A program made the translations under genes and the position numbers. A stretch of DNA of 37,365 nucleotides. It comes from Candidatus Nomurabacteria bacterium. GTDB lineage: Bacteria; Patescibacteriota; Minisyncoccia; Phycocordibacterales; UBA9973. Within the stretch, counting starts at the first letter, position 1. Every line of letters begins with the position of its first letter. The notes below the pieces were generated by a model. The model did not search any database and was not told the origin of the DNA. It saw only the letters and a list, made by a program, of their open reading frames with translations. The stretch is from assembly GCA_016196605.1 (NCBI GenBank), contig JACPXJ010000002.1, positions 1-37,365 of the forward strand. The letters run 5' to 3'. Positions 1-7,953 of this stretch are shown piece by piece.

Positions 1-21
1 GTTTCCTTAAGGATTAAGGAA

Positions 22-312
22 TTAAACGAGTTCGATTTTTTTATCTAGAGCAGTGGCTATTTTACTAATAGTGGTAAAAGATAACCCTTGTCTCCCACTT
101 TCAAGCCGCGCTATGACTGATTGCGGCATATCTGCTTTTTTAGCAAGATTCTTCTGGGTCATTTTTTTAGCCAGCCGAGCTTGTTTTATCTGATGAACCA
201 TGCTTAGTCTGGCTACCTCTTTTTCATAGCCTTCCTTGAAGCCCTTTTGCTTCATTTGCTTTTTTAACACTTCTTCAAATGTATAAAATTTGTGTCCAGC
301 TATTATTTTCAT
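22..312 (-). CDS. XRE/HTH-family antitoxin-like transcriptional regulator
   Basis: HTH_3-type sequence (IKQARLAKKMTQKNLAKKADMPQSVIARLESGRQGLSFTTISKIATAL); second gene of a two-gene operon with a RelE/HigB-like protein. Confidence 0.85.
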   Translation of the reverse strand: MKIIAGHKFYTFEEVLKKQMKQKGFKEGYEKEVARLSMVHQIKQARLAKKMTQKNLAKKADMPQSVIARLESGRQGLSFTTISKIATALDKKIELV

Positions 313-629
313 ATATTTTGATTAAATTGAATAAAAGATTTATAAAATTTTGATGCTGATTCTATTTCTAATTTAGGAGTCTTGTTACTTTTCTTGATAA
401 ATATTCTTATAAAGTATATTTCGGATCGATGGATGAAGAAAATTAATCTATATTTTTTGACTTTTAATTCTTTTAAGATATTAGTCAGCTGTTTTACATA
501 AACTTCTTTAAATTTCTTATTACCTAAAAGATTTATCGCCCCGAGAATTTTGTTCTGTTCTTTCACTGAAAGAGCTTCAACAAATTCGAGAACATCATCC
601 ATGATGACAACACTAAACTTGGCATCCAT
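309..629 (-). CDS. RelE/HigB-like toxin (phage-derived Gp49-like family)
   Basis: Small basic protein with KYRLIFFIHRSEIYFIRIFIKKSNKTP motif; overlaps the downstream XRE antitoxin by 4 nt. Confidence 0.75.
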   Translation of the reverse strand: MDAKFSVVIMDDVLEFVEALSVKEQNKILGAINLLGNKKFKEVYVKQLTNILKELKVKKYRLIFFIHRSEIYFIRIFIKKSNKTPKLEIESASKFYKSFIQFNQNI

Positions 630-663
630 TACTTAATTATATTACAATCGCTCGACAAAATCG

Positions 664-685
664 AGTATAGCAAATTTGCTATACT
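664..685. promoter_or_regulatory. Perfect 22-bp palindrome upstream of the toxin-antitoxin operon (candidate autoregulatory operator)
   Basis: AGTATAGCAAATTTGCTATACT is self-complementary; 35 bp upstream of the toxin start at 629. Confidence 0.55.
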
Positions 686-724
686 GTTGTCAAGCTGGGT
701 TCTGTCTAGGTCTTGCTAGACGTT

Positions 725-2790
725 TTATTTCCTCCCCGCAATGATAGTCTCAGCAACGTTCTGAGGCACCATATCGTATCTAAAAAATTCCATGGTAAAT
801 GAAGCGCGGCCTTCGGTCATGGAGCGAAGTCCGGTCATGTAGCCGAACATTTCGGAAAGAGGCACGATCGCTTTGATGACTTTGTTCATACCGCGGTCTT
901 CCATGCCTTCGATCAGCGCGCGCTTGGAAGAAAGGTTGCCTGTTACGTCTCCCATGAATTTCTCGGGAGTAACGACCTCCACCTTCATCATCGGCTCGAG
1001 AATGACTGGGTTCGCTCTTTTGCACGCATCCTGCACGGCCATCGAGGCCGCGATCTTGAACGCCATTTCATTCGAGTCCACTTCGTGATAACTTCCGTCC
1101 CAAAGGTCTACCGACACGTTAACTATTTTGAATCCAGCCAAAACTCCCCGATCCAGGCCCTCCTTGAATCCTTTTTCACAAGGCGCGATATATTCCTGCG
1201 GGATGACACCTCCCTTAATAGAGTTGACGAACTCAAAACCAGGAGATCTCTTGGTATTCTTAGGCAAATATTCCAGTTCTTCTTTGGTAAGCACTTCCAT
1301 CGGCTTCACTTTGATCTTCACGTGGCCATAGTTTCCGCGTCCGCCGGACTGCTTGATGTACTTGCCTTCGGCTTCAGAACGGCCGTTGATCGTCTCACGA
1401 TATGCCACCTGTGGCTTGCCGACGTTTGCTTCCACGGTAAACTCGCGTTTCATGCGATCCACGATAATTTCAAGGTGCAGTTCACCCATGCCGGCAATAA
1501 TGGTCTCGCCGGTTTCCTGGTCAGTGCTTACTTTAAAAGTCGGATCCTCTTGAGCCAGCCTGTTCAAAGCCATGCCCATTTTTTCCTGATCCGCTTTAGT
1601 CTTTGGTTCGATGCGAAGAGATATGACCGGTTCCGGAAACACTATTCTATCCAAAATAATGGGATTTTCCTCATCACAAATAGTATCGGAAGTGATAGTA
1701 TCTTTGAGTCCGACCGCCGCCGCAATTTCTCCGGCAAAAACTTTTTTCACTTCTTCGCGGTCATTCGCATGCATTCGGAGTATTCGGCCGATGCGCTCTT
1801 TATTGCGGGTGCGCGGATTATAAATATAACTGCCAGCCGTTAAGGTTCCAGAATATACCCGGAAGAAAATAAGCTGACCGACGAATGGATCCGTGGCAAA
1901 ACTGCCTTGATGTCGATAGGTGAAGGCAGATAGTCTATGACAGCGTCGAGAATCAGCTGCACTCCTTTATTCTTGAGAGCGCTTCCTGCGAATACTGGAA
2001 AAATCTGGTTTGCAATTACGGCTTTGCGAAGAGTCTTTTTTAATACGTCAAAACTCGGAATCATGCCTTCCAAATATTCTGTCATCATGGCATCGTCCGT
2101 CTCCACTATTTTTTCTATAAGTTCCGAATGATATTTATCTGCTTCGGCTTTGAGCTCTTCCGGAATTTCCTTTTCAATAATTTTATTGCCCATGTCCCCT
2201 TCAAAGTAGTACGCTTTCATGCAGAGGAGGTCGATCACGCCTTCAAATTTATCTTCCAGCCCGATAGGAATTTGCACGCGCACGGCTCGCTTGGAAAGTC
2301 TATCCAATATAGTCGCATAAGAATGTTCAAAAGAGGCGCCTGTTCGGTCGAGCTTGTTTATGAAACAAACTCGGGGCACTTTCGCTTCATCGGCGTAACG
2401 CCAATTGGTTTCTGATTGCGGCTCTACGCCAGCCACACCGTCAAATACGACGACCGCGCCGTCGAGCACGCGTAGGGAACGCTTTACTTCCACAGTAAAA
2501 TCAATATGTCCGGGAGTGTCAATAATATTAAAACGATGCTTCTTAGTTTTGTCGGCTGGTGCGTAGGTCGGCGTCCAAAAACAAGTCACGGCGGCGGCGG
2601 TAATAGTGATACCTCGCTCTCGCTCCTGTTCCATCCAGTCGGTCGTCGTCTCCCCCTCGTGAACTTCGCCTATTTTATGTTTGACCCCGGTATAAAAAAG
2701 CACGCGCTCGGTCGTAGTCGTCTTGCCCGCATCGATGTGCGCTATGATTCCAAAATTTCTAACTTTTTCTAAGGGATAGTCTCGTTCCAT
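725..2790 (-). pseudogene. fusA: Elongation factor G, split into two reading frames (N-terminal 1840..2790, C-terminal 725..1774 extending upstream in frame to about 1905)
   Basis: N part has GTPase motifs ([25 protein letters not shown]); C part covers domains II-V. The frame changes near 1885-1912, where PIDIKA is followed in another frame by [22 protein letters not shown]. Confidence 0.9.
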
Positions 2791-2888
2791 AATTATTTAT
2801 TACTATTAAAAAATGCGCTTTTCGCGCTAAAAGTAATATATATTATTACCCCGCTTTTTGCAACAAAAGGATAGCGGGCAAAAAAGTA

Positions 2889-2923
2889 GGGCCGGGGCGA
2901 CTTGCGTCGCACCCCGATCCCTT
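2889..2923. terminator. Stem-loop between the 153-aa gene and fusA
   Basis: AGGG..GGGGCGAC-TTGC-GTCGCACCCC..CCCT inverted repeat. Confidence 0.5.
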
Positions 2924-2971
2924 CAGTGAAATAAGCAAGGATCAAGTTTACAGGTAGAGGGAAGACTGAAG

Positions 2972-3012
2972 GAAACTAAAAAACCTCGCGGTTCGTTAGA
3001 TTTTTTAGTTTC
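2972..3012. terminator. Bidirectional terminator-like hairpin
   Basis: 12-bp perfect arms GAAACTAAAAAA / TTTTTTAGTTTC just after the stop of 3017..3478. Confidence 0.6.
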
Positions 3013-3016
3013 GTGT

Positions 3017-3478
3017 TTATTTCCCAAATTTTTCTATTAGAGCATCGAAATTTTTTCCGCATTCTTCAAATTTTTCAAAAACCTCAGGACCAGTACCAAG
3101 ATTAGGGGCAACTGAATTATAAATTTCACTACCTTTGTTTGTTAATTCACTTAAAACAAACATCGCTCCTGGATTTCCCTTTGATCTTTCTGTAACATCT
3201 TTTTCAATCTGCGAATCAACCCCCGCCCCATCTTCTTGTGTTTCTGGTGAACGTTCTTTGGGCCAAGAAGTCTTCACACGGTTATACACCGCCCGAATAG
3301 ACTTCTCATAAAAAAGCGGGAAAACGTTTCCGTTTGCCTTATATACTTTTTCTTTATTAAGCTCCCACTCTTTCTGGCTTTTACTTGATTCCATTAAAGC
3401 AACTACGCCTTCTTCTCTTGTTAAGAGAGATCCGCCTTCTTGTTTTTTAGATGAAGGTGGAAAGATTTTCTCAAACAT
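3017..3478 (-). CDS. Uncharacterised protein, paralogous at its N-terminus to 4429..4650
   Basis: TREEGVVALMESSKSQKEWELNKEKVYKANGNVFPLFYEKSI resembles TRDGVIALIESSQSRRELSQGIEKVIEANGGTFPPFWKEASF; preceded by a consensus promoter. Confidence 0.75.
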   Translation of the reverse strand: MFEKIFPPSSKKQEGGSLLTREEGVVALMESSKSQKEWELNKEKVYKANGNVFPLFYEKSIRAVYNRVKTSWPKERSPETQEDGAGVDSQIEKDVTERSKGNPGAMFVLSELTNKGSEIYNSVAPNLGTGPEVFEKFEECGKNFDALIEKFGK

Positions 3479-3510
3479 AATTTTATTAGTTATTTACGAA
3501 TAATACTCAA

Positions 3511-3539
3511 ATTATACCCCCCCCGACGTACCATGTCAA
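3511..3539 (-). promoter_or_regulatory. sigma70-like promoter with G8 tract in the spacer
   Basis: Minus strand TTGACA-TGGTACGTCGGGGGGGG(17 nt)-TATAAT, upstream of the CDS start at 3478. Confidence 0.8.
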
Positions 3540-3577
3540 ACTAGAAGGTGCAAAACACGTCAAATGGTAAAATAGAA

Positions 3578-3603
3578 CATATATGCGCGATAGCGTAAAT
3601 ATG
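3578..3603. repeat. 26-bp direct repeat, copy 1 (3' side of the Cas2-like gene)
   Basis: CATATATGCGCGATAGCGTAAATATG; 23/26 identical to 4015-4040. Confidence 0.8.
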
Positions 3604-3615
3604 TAAAAGGAAATT

Positions 3616-3993
3616 TTACTTAAATACACTTTCCTTCCCTGTATAAGCTTTTGCTAGTTTGAATGTCTTTAAATGGTCCTGTAAGCCAATTTCTTTGACA
3701 TAATCAAGAAATTCTTTCGGGAGAGGAGATGGACCAACCCAGACGCTTCTTTGGATCATTATATAATCAAAGTTTTTTAACTGGCGACGAAACCAATCTC
3801 TTTCTTTTTTCTTTTCTTCAACTACGTCATACATCAAAATCAGATTTTTCGGAGAATCTTTTATAAACGGTGAGCAAAAAGCTGTATGGTAAAAATTTCG
3901 CTTCCTGTTCTTCTTCTTTACGCGCCTTCGATGACTGTCTCCAAAAACTGGCAGACCAAAAGCATTTACCCGCATCCCTTTGTAATAAGCCAT
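3616..3993 (-). CDS. Standalone Cas2-like / PaaX C-terminal-fold protein
   Basis: NLILMYDVVEEKKKERDWFRRQLKNFDYIMIQRSVWVGPSPLPKEFLDYVKEIGL resembles the ferredoxin-like fold of Cas2/PaaX-C; no cas1 or CRISPR array in the window. Confidence 0.6.
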   Translation of the reverse strand: MAYYKGMRVNAFGLPVFGDSHRRRVKKKNRKRNFYHTAFCSPFIKDSPKNLILMYDVVEEKKKERDWFRRQLKNFDYIMIQRSVWVGPSPLPKEFLDYVKEIGLQDHLKTFKLAKAYTGKESVFK

Positions 3994-4014
3994 CAGTTAA
4001 TTATACACCGAGCG

Positions 4015-4040
4015 CATATATACGCTATAGCGTAAATGTG
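4015..4040. repeat. 26-bp direct repeat, copy 2 (5' side of the Cas2-like gene), containing the palindrome ACGCTATAGCGT
   Basis: CATATATACGCTATAGCGTAAATGTG. Confidence 0.8.
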
Positions 4041-4071
4041 CATACTGAAGAATAAGTTATAGACAAAAAGC

Positions 4072-4103
4072 AGGGCTAGCGCGACCTCGGTCGCACTAGC
4101 CCT
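4072..4103. terminator. Stem-loop downstream of the small basic ORF
   Basis: AGGGCTAGCGCGAC-CTCG-GTCGCACTAGCCCT, 14-bp arms with one mismatch. Confidence 0.6.
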
Positions 4104-4114
4104 CTCTTGATGAC

Positions 4115-4249
4115 TCACAATCCATCTCGCGCATCTGCCACAGAGATCACCAACTTGGCTGCCCTCCGGATCTGTGCACGTTGAACTTTCTTCGACACAG
4201 CTACAAGCCGTTGTCTGCGAAGAATTTTCTCCTTGCTCGGATGTTTCAT
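4115..4249 (-). CDS. 44-aa Lys/Arg-rich small protein
   Basis: MKHPSKEKILRRQRLVAVSKKVQRAQIRRAAKLVISVADARDGL, with strong SD AAGGAGGT 4 nt before the ATG; followed by a stem-loop. Confidence 0.6.
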   Translation of the reverse strand: MKHPSKEKILRRQRLVAVSKKVQRAQIRRAAKLVISVADARDGL

Positions 4250-4428
4250 TTTTACCTCCTTCCTTTTTTGATAGTTAAGAACAAGTCCACTCCCTCTAAA
4301 CAAAAACACCGCCTAGAGGGCTGGTGTTCGAGTTGTAAGTTTGTTTTTGAGATTTTTACAGCACAAATATCAGCCTTCTAGAAATAGTGAGGCTGAGGAG
4401 GAGGGCTCCGAAATTAGATTGTTTTTTA

Positions 4429-4650
4429 TTATTGTACATTTGTGCGAAAAGACTTGAACTTCTCATCTAAATATTCTTTAAAACTAGCTTCTTTCCAAAA
4501 AGGTGGAAAGGTGCCGCCATTTGCTTCTATCACTTTCTCGATACCTTGAGACAGTTCTCTCCTGCTTTGGCTTGATTCTATCAAGGCAATCACACCATCT
4601 CTTGTCTTTAATTTATCTGTTTCTACTGATGTAGAAATTCTTTCCAACAT
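4429..4650 (-). CDS. Uncharacterised 73-aa protein, paralog of the N-terminus of 3017..3478
   Basis: Shared TR(E)DGV(I/V)AL(I/M)ESS(Q/K)S...ANG..FP.F pattern. Confidence 0.7.
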   Translation of the reverse strand: MLERISTSVETDKLKTRDGVIALIESSQSRRELSQGIEKVIEANGGTFPPFWKEASFKEYLDEKFKSFRTNVQ

Positions 4651-4674
4651 CTGTTCATTATACTCCTTAGGAGA

Positions 4675-5145
4675 TTACCACGCAAAATGCGCAAAAGCCT
4701 TGTTGGCTTCGGCCATCTTGTGGGTGTCTTCTTTCTTTTTGATTGCCGAACCCTCATTCTTTGAAGCTGCAATCAATTCATCGGCGAGCTTGATGTGCAT
4801 AGGCTTTCCCTTTCCACCCCTAGCAGCGTCGCGAATCCAGCGCATAGCGAGAGCCGTCTTTCTTTCTGCCCGGACTTCGATAGGTATCTGATAGTTGGCG
4901 CCGCCAATACGCTTGGAACGCACTTCGGTCGAAGGGCCGGCATTTTTCATCGCCAAATCAAAAATCTCCAGCGGATTTGGATTGCCGGTTTTTTCCTTGA
5001 TTACATCAAAAGCGGCATACATCACCTTGCGAGCGGTCTCCTTTTTGCCAGACCACATAATGTAGTTGATGAATTTCTCTAATTTTTGAGAATTATATAT
5101 AAAATCCGCGGCAACAATATTTTTATTTTTAACTTTTCTTCGCAT
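4675..5145 (-). CDS. rpsG: 30S ribosomal protein S7
   Basis: Recognisable uS7 sequence (RRKVKNKN..., PSTEVRSKRIGGANYQIPIEVRAERKTALAMRWI). Confidence 0.97.
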   Translation of the reverse strand: MRRKVKNKNIVAADFIYNSQKLEKFINYIMWSGKKETARKVMYAAFDVIKEKTGNPNPLEIFDLAMKNAGPSTEVRSKRIGGANYQIPIEVRAERKTALAMRWIRDAARGGKGKPMHIKLADELIAASKNEGSAIKKKEDTHKMAEANKAFAHFAW

Positions 5146-5165
5146 AGTTTTGTTTAAATTTATTT

Positions 5166-5200
5166 GCTAGTGCCTAGCGCCTAAAGCCTAATGCCTATTT
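5166..5200. repeat. Five tandem heptamers (minus-strand consensus TAGGCNN) between rpsL and rpsG
   Basis: GCTAGTG CCTAGCG CCTAAAG CCTAATG CCTATTT, exact 7-nt period; begins at the rpsL stop codon. Confidence 0.7.
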
Positions 5201-5617
5201 CTTGACTTCCTTTGGTTTCTTATTACCGTACATCGATCTGCCCTGTCGTCTCTTTTCGACTCCCTGCGTATCTAGAACTCCGCGAACGATATGGTATCGG
5301 ACTCCAATCAAGTCCTTCACGCGTCCTCCGCGAATCATAACCACAGAGTGCTCCTGCAGATTGTGTCCTTCCCCTGGAATATACGCAGTAACTTCCATAC
5401 CGTTGGTGAGACGCACACGAGCAATCTTTCGTAGAGCCGAGTTTGGTTTCTTCGGAGTTGTAGTCGTAACTTTAGTGCAAACTCCCCGCTTGAAAGGTGA
5501 AGAGAAAAATATCGGTCGGTTCTTTAAAACATTAAAACCGCGCGTCAAAGCCACCGTCTTGTCTTTCGGATGCGATTTAACTCTCGGTTTCTTGATTAAT
5601 TGATTGATTGTCGGCAT
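5195..5617 (-). CDS. rpsL: 30S ribosomal protein S12
   Basis: [11 protein letters not shown]...[58 protein letters not shown]. Confidence 0.98.
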   Translation of the reverse strand: MPTINQLIKKPRVKSHPKDKTVALTRGFNVLKNRPIFFSSPFKRGVCTKVTTTTPKKPNSALRKIARVRLTNGMEVTAYIPGEGHNLQEHSVVMIRGGRVKDLIGVRYHIVRGVLDTQGVEKRRQGRSMYGNKKPKEVKK

Positions 5618-5670
5618 ATGGAAACAAAATAGCCCGTTAGGACTATGTGGATAATATACTATTTGGCAAG

Positions 5671-6291
5671 CTAAAATGCAAGACCGGTAAAAAGACTGAA
5701 GAGGAACGCCAGTACCGGTATTAGATACTTAGAAAAGAGGACGATAAAGACAAGAAGCAATATCAGCGAATATCGCTCGTAATTGATGATGAAATTAAAG
5801 GCGGATTCAGGCAAGAAAGAGAAAAGTATCTTCGAGCCGTCGAGCGGCGGAATCGGAACAAGGTTGAATGTCGCCAAAGCCAGATTTACCACAACGATAA
5901 TAGAAGTTATGAAATAAAAACCGGCGGGCAAAGACGCATCGGAAGTAAAGCGAATGATTAGCCCGAATATAATCGCGATGGCAAAATTCGAAAGAACCCC
6001 CGCCGAAGCGACAGCCAGACTCCCCCATTTTCTATTGCTCAAATTGTCCGGATTATAAGGCACTGGCTTGGCCCAGCCGAATAAAAATGGGGAATGAGAC
6101 AAAACTAAAAGTACCGGCAGAAGCACGGATCCGAAAAAATCTAGATGCTTGATAGGATTTAAAGTGAGCCTCCCCTCGTTCCGCGCGGTATTGTCGCCAA
6201 AATATTCGGCCATAAAACCATGCGCCACTTCGTGAATAACGATCGACATAACTAATACAGCTATATAAAAAATGGCATTCGTTGCATCCAT
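5671..6291 (-). CDS. Site-2 protease family (M50) membrane metalloprotease
   Basis: HEVAHGF zinc motif, multiple TM segments, [11 protein letters not shown] motif; start at [11 protein letters not shown]. Confidence 0.9.
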   Translation of the reverse strand: MDATNAIFYIAVLVMSIVIHEVAHGFMAEYFGDNTARNEGRLTLNPIKHLDFFGSVLLPVLLVLSHSPFLFGWAKPVPYNPDNLSNRKWGSLAVASAGVLSNFAIAIIFGLIIRFTSDASLPAGFYFITSIIVVVNLALATFNLVPIPPLDGSKILFSFLPESAFNFIINYERYSLILLLVFIVLFSKYLIPVLAFLFSLFTGLAF

Positions 6292-6355
6292 GCAAACTTT
6301 ATGATACCATAAATCCGCAATGAAAATATGCGCCATAACTAAAAAAGGTTCGATC

Positions 6356-6568
6356 ATGGGAGGCGGTTACTCCAACAGAACCCGCGCCACCAAATTCAAC
6401 CCGACCGGCAAAGTCCGCAAATACCTCAATCTTCAAAAGAAGAGAGTTTTTATTCCTGAACTAAATAAATCCATCAGCATCAAAGTCTCCACTAAAGGCA
6501 TGCGCACAATGAAAAAAAACGGCGCTTACGCCACTCTCCTAAAAGCCGGATTAGTACAAGCTAGATAA
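6356..6568 (+). CDS. rpmB: 50S ribosomal protein L28
   Basis: MGGGYSNRTRATKFNPTGKVRKYLNLQKKRVFIPELNKSISIKVSTKGMRTMKKNG. Confidence 0.75.
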   Translation: MGGGYSNRTRATKFNPTGKVRKYLNLQKKRVFIPELNKSISIKVSTKGMRTMKKNGAYATLLKAGLVQAR

Positions 6569-6573
6569 CTCAA

Positions 6574-6610
6574 ACAAAAAAACCCCGCGAGAAACGGGGT
6601 TTTTTTGTTT
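6574..6610. terminator. Rho-independent terminator after rpmB
   Basis: AAAAAAACCCCGCGAGAAACGGGGTTTTTTTG. Confidence 0.85.
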
Positions 6611-7843
6611 TTATGCTGGCACAAAAGTCAGCGCTGTTCCCTTCTTGCCCGAGCGGCCAGTTCGGCCGATGCGATGTACGTAGGTGTCATACGTCTGGGG
6701 CACGTCGTAATTGATGACGTGGGTTACATCCGGAATATCTAGTCCTCTTGCAGCCACGTCCGTTGCTATCAAGATATTTATCTGATCTTTTTTGAAAGAA
6801 TCAAGAATACGGATACGTTCGCGGCTTCTTTTGTCGCCATGGATGCCGCCTACTTTGAATCCAAATGCATGAAGTTCTTTAGCTAGGGTGTCCACACTGT
6901 GTTTCATCTCGCGGAAAATGAGAACTTTATCGGACCCATCTTTCTTCAAAACTTCATGCAGTTTTTCCAATTTTTCTTCTTTGCTTCGCACACGTATAAC
7001 ATCCTGATCAATGTTTTTTGCTGTTTCTCCTGAAATTACAGAAATAAAAACCGGGTCTTTTAAATATTGTTTAGTGAGCTTTCTGATTTCTGGAGAAAGA
7101 GTCGCTGAAAAGAAAAGGGTCTGGCGCTCTTTTGCAGTTTTGCCTATGATATAGACCATATCGTCCCGGAATCCCATGTCGAGCATTCGATCCGCTTCGT
7201 CTAGGACGACGCTGCGGCAAGTAGACAAATCTAAAACTTTCTGGTCGATCAGGTCCCGCAAGCGCCCCGGCGTGCCGATCACGAATGAGACTCCGAGTTT
7301 TATCTCCCGGATCTGTCTCCCAATCGGCAATCCTCCGACGCAGGCGACAGAATACATTCCGAAGCCAAAAGCAAGATTCCTGAAATCACTCTCGATCTGG
7401 AGCGCAAGCTCGCGGGTTGGCGCCATGATAAGAACTTTTTCTTTCTTACTTTGTCCTTTAGTTTTAAAAATTTTATCAATAAGCGGCAAAAGGAATGCTG
7501 CAGTCTTGCCTGTGCCGGTGTTGGCCATGCCGAAAACATCCTTGCCGGAAAGAACCACCGGTATGGATTGATCCTGGATAGGCCGCGGATGAATATATCC
7601 GGCTTTCAAAATATTTGTATTAAGCTGGGGGTCAAAAGGAAAATCAGCAAAAATGTGCGTAGATACATAAGGCTTTTCTTCGGCATAAACGGCTTTTTTT
7701 ACGAAACGAGAAAAATCTATGCGCTCGCCGCCAAATCTTTTTTTGCCTCCGCTTTTTGGTTTACCGCGAAAGCTAGGCCGAGAATTATTAAATTTCCTTA
7801 CTCCTCCAAATTTCTTTGGAGGTTTAGAGTGACGTTTGTACAT
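6611..7843 (-). CDS. DEAD/DEAH-box RNA helicase
   Basis: ANTGTGKTAAFLLPL, APTRELALQ, VLDEADRMLDMGF, SAT, HRIGRTGRSGKKGTA. Confidence 0.97.
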   Translation of the reverse strand: MYKRHSKPPKKFGGVRKFNNSRPSFRGKPKSGGKKRFGGERIDFSRFVKKAVYAEEKPYVSTHIFADFPFDPQLNTNILKAGYIHPRPIQDQSIPVVLSGKDVFGMANTGTGKTAAFLLPLIDKIFKTKGQSKKEKVLIMAPTRELALQIESDFRNLAFGFGMYSVACVGGLPIGRQIREIKLGVSFVIGTPGRLRDLIDQKVLDLSTCRSVVLDEADRMLDMGFRDDMVYIIGKTAKERQTLFFSATLSPEIRKLTKQYLKDPVFISVISGETAKNIDQDVIRVRSKEEKLEKLHEVLKKDGSDKVLIFREMKHSVDTLAKELHAFGFKVGGIHGDKRSRERIRILDSFKKDQINILIATDVAARGLDIPDVTHVINYDVPQTYDTYVHRIGRTGRSGKKGTALTFVPA

Positions 7844-7953
7844 AATTGGTCACTCTCGTTTATTAATTAGTTGAGAATGATGCGATGAGTATAGCACTTT
7901 GCAACTTAATTGTCAATGTTACGTAAACTGGTGAAGAAAAGTATACTAAGAAT

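Noticed and set aside
1085-1843. 252-aa plus-strand ORF opposite fusA
   Set aside because: Antisense shadow ORF of a conserved gene.
3500-4100. CRISPR array near the Cas2-like gene
   Set aside because: Only two repeat copies about 437 bp apart with a gene between them; no regularly spaced repeats anywhere in the window.
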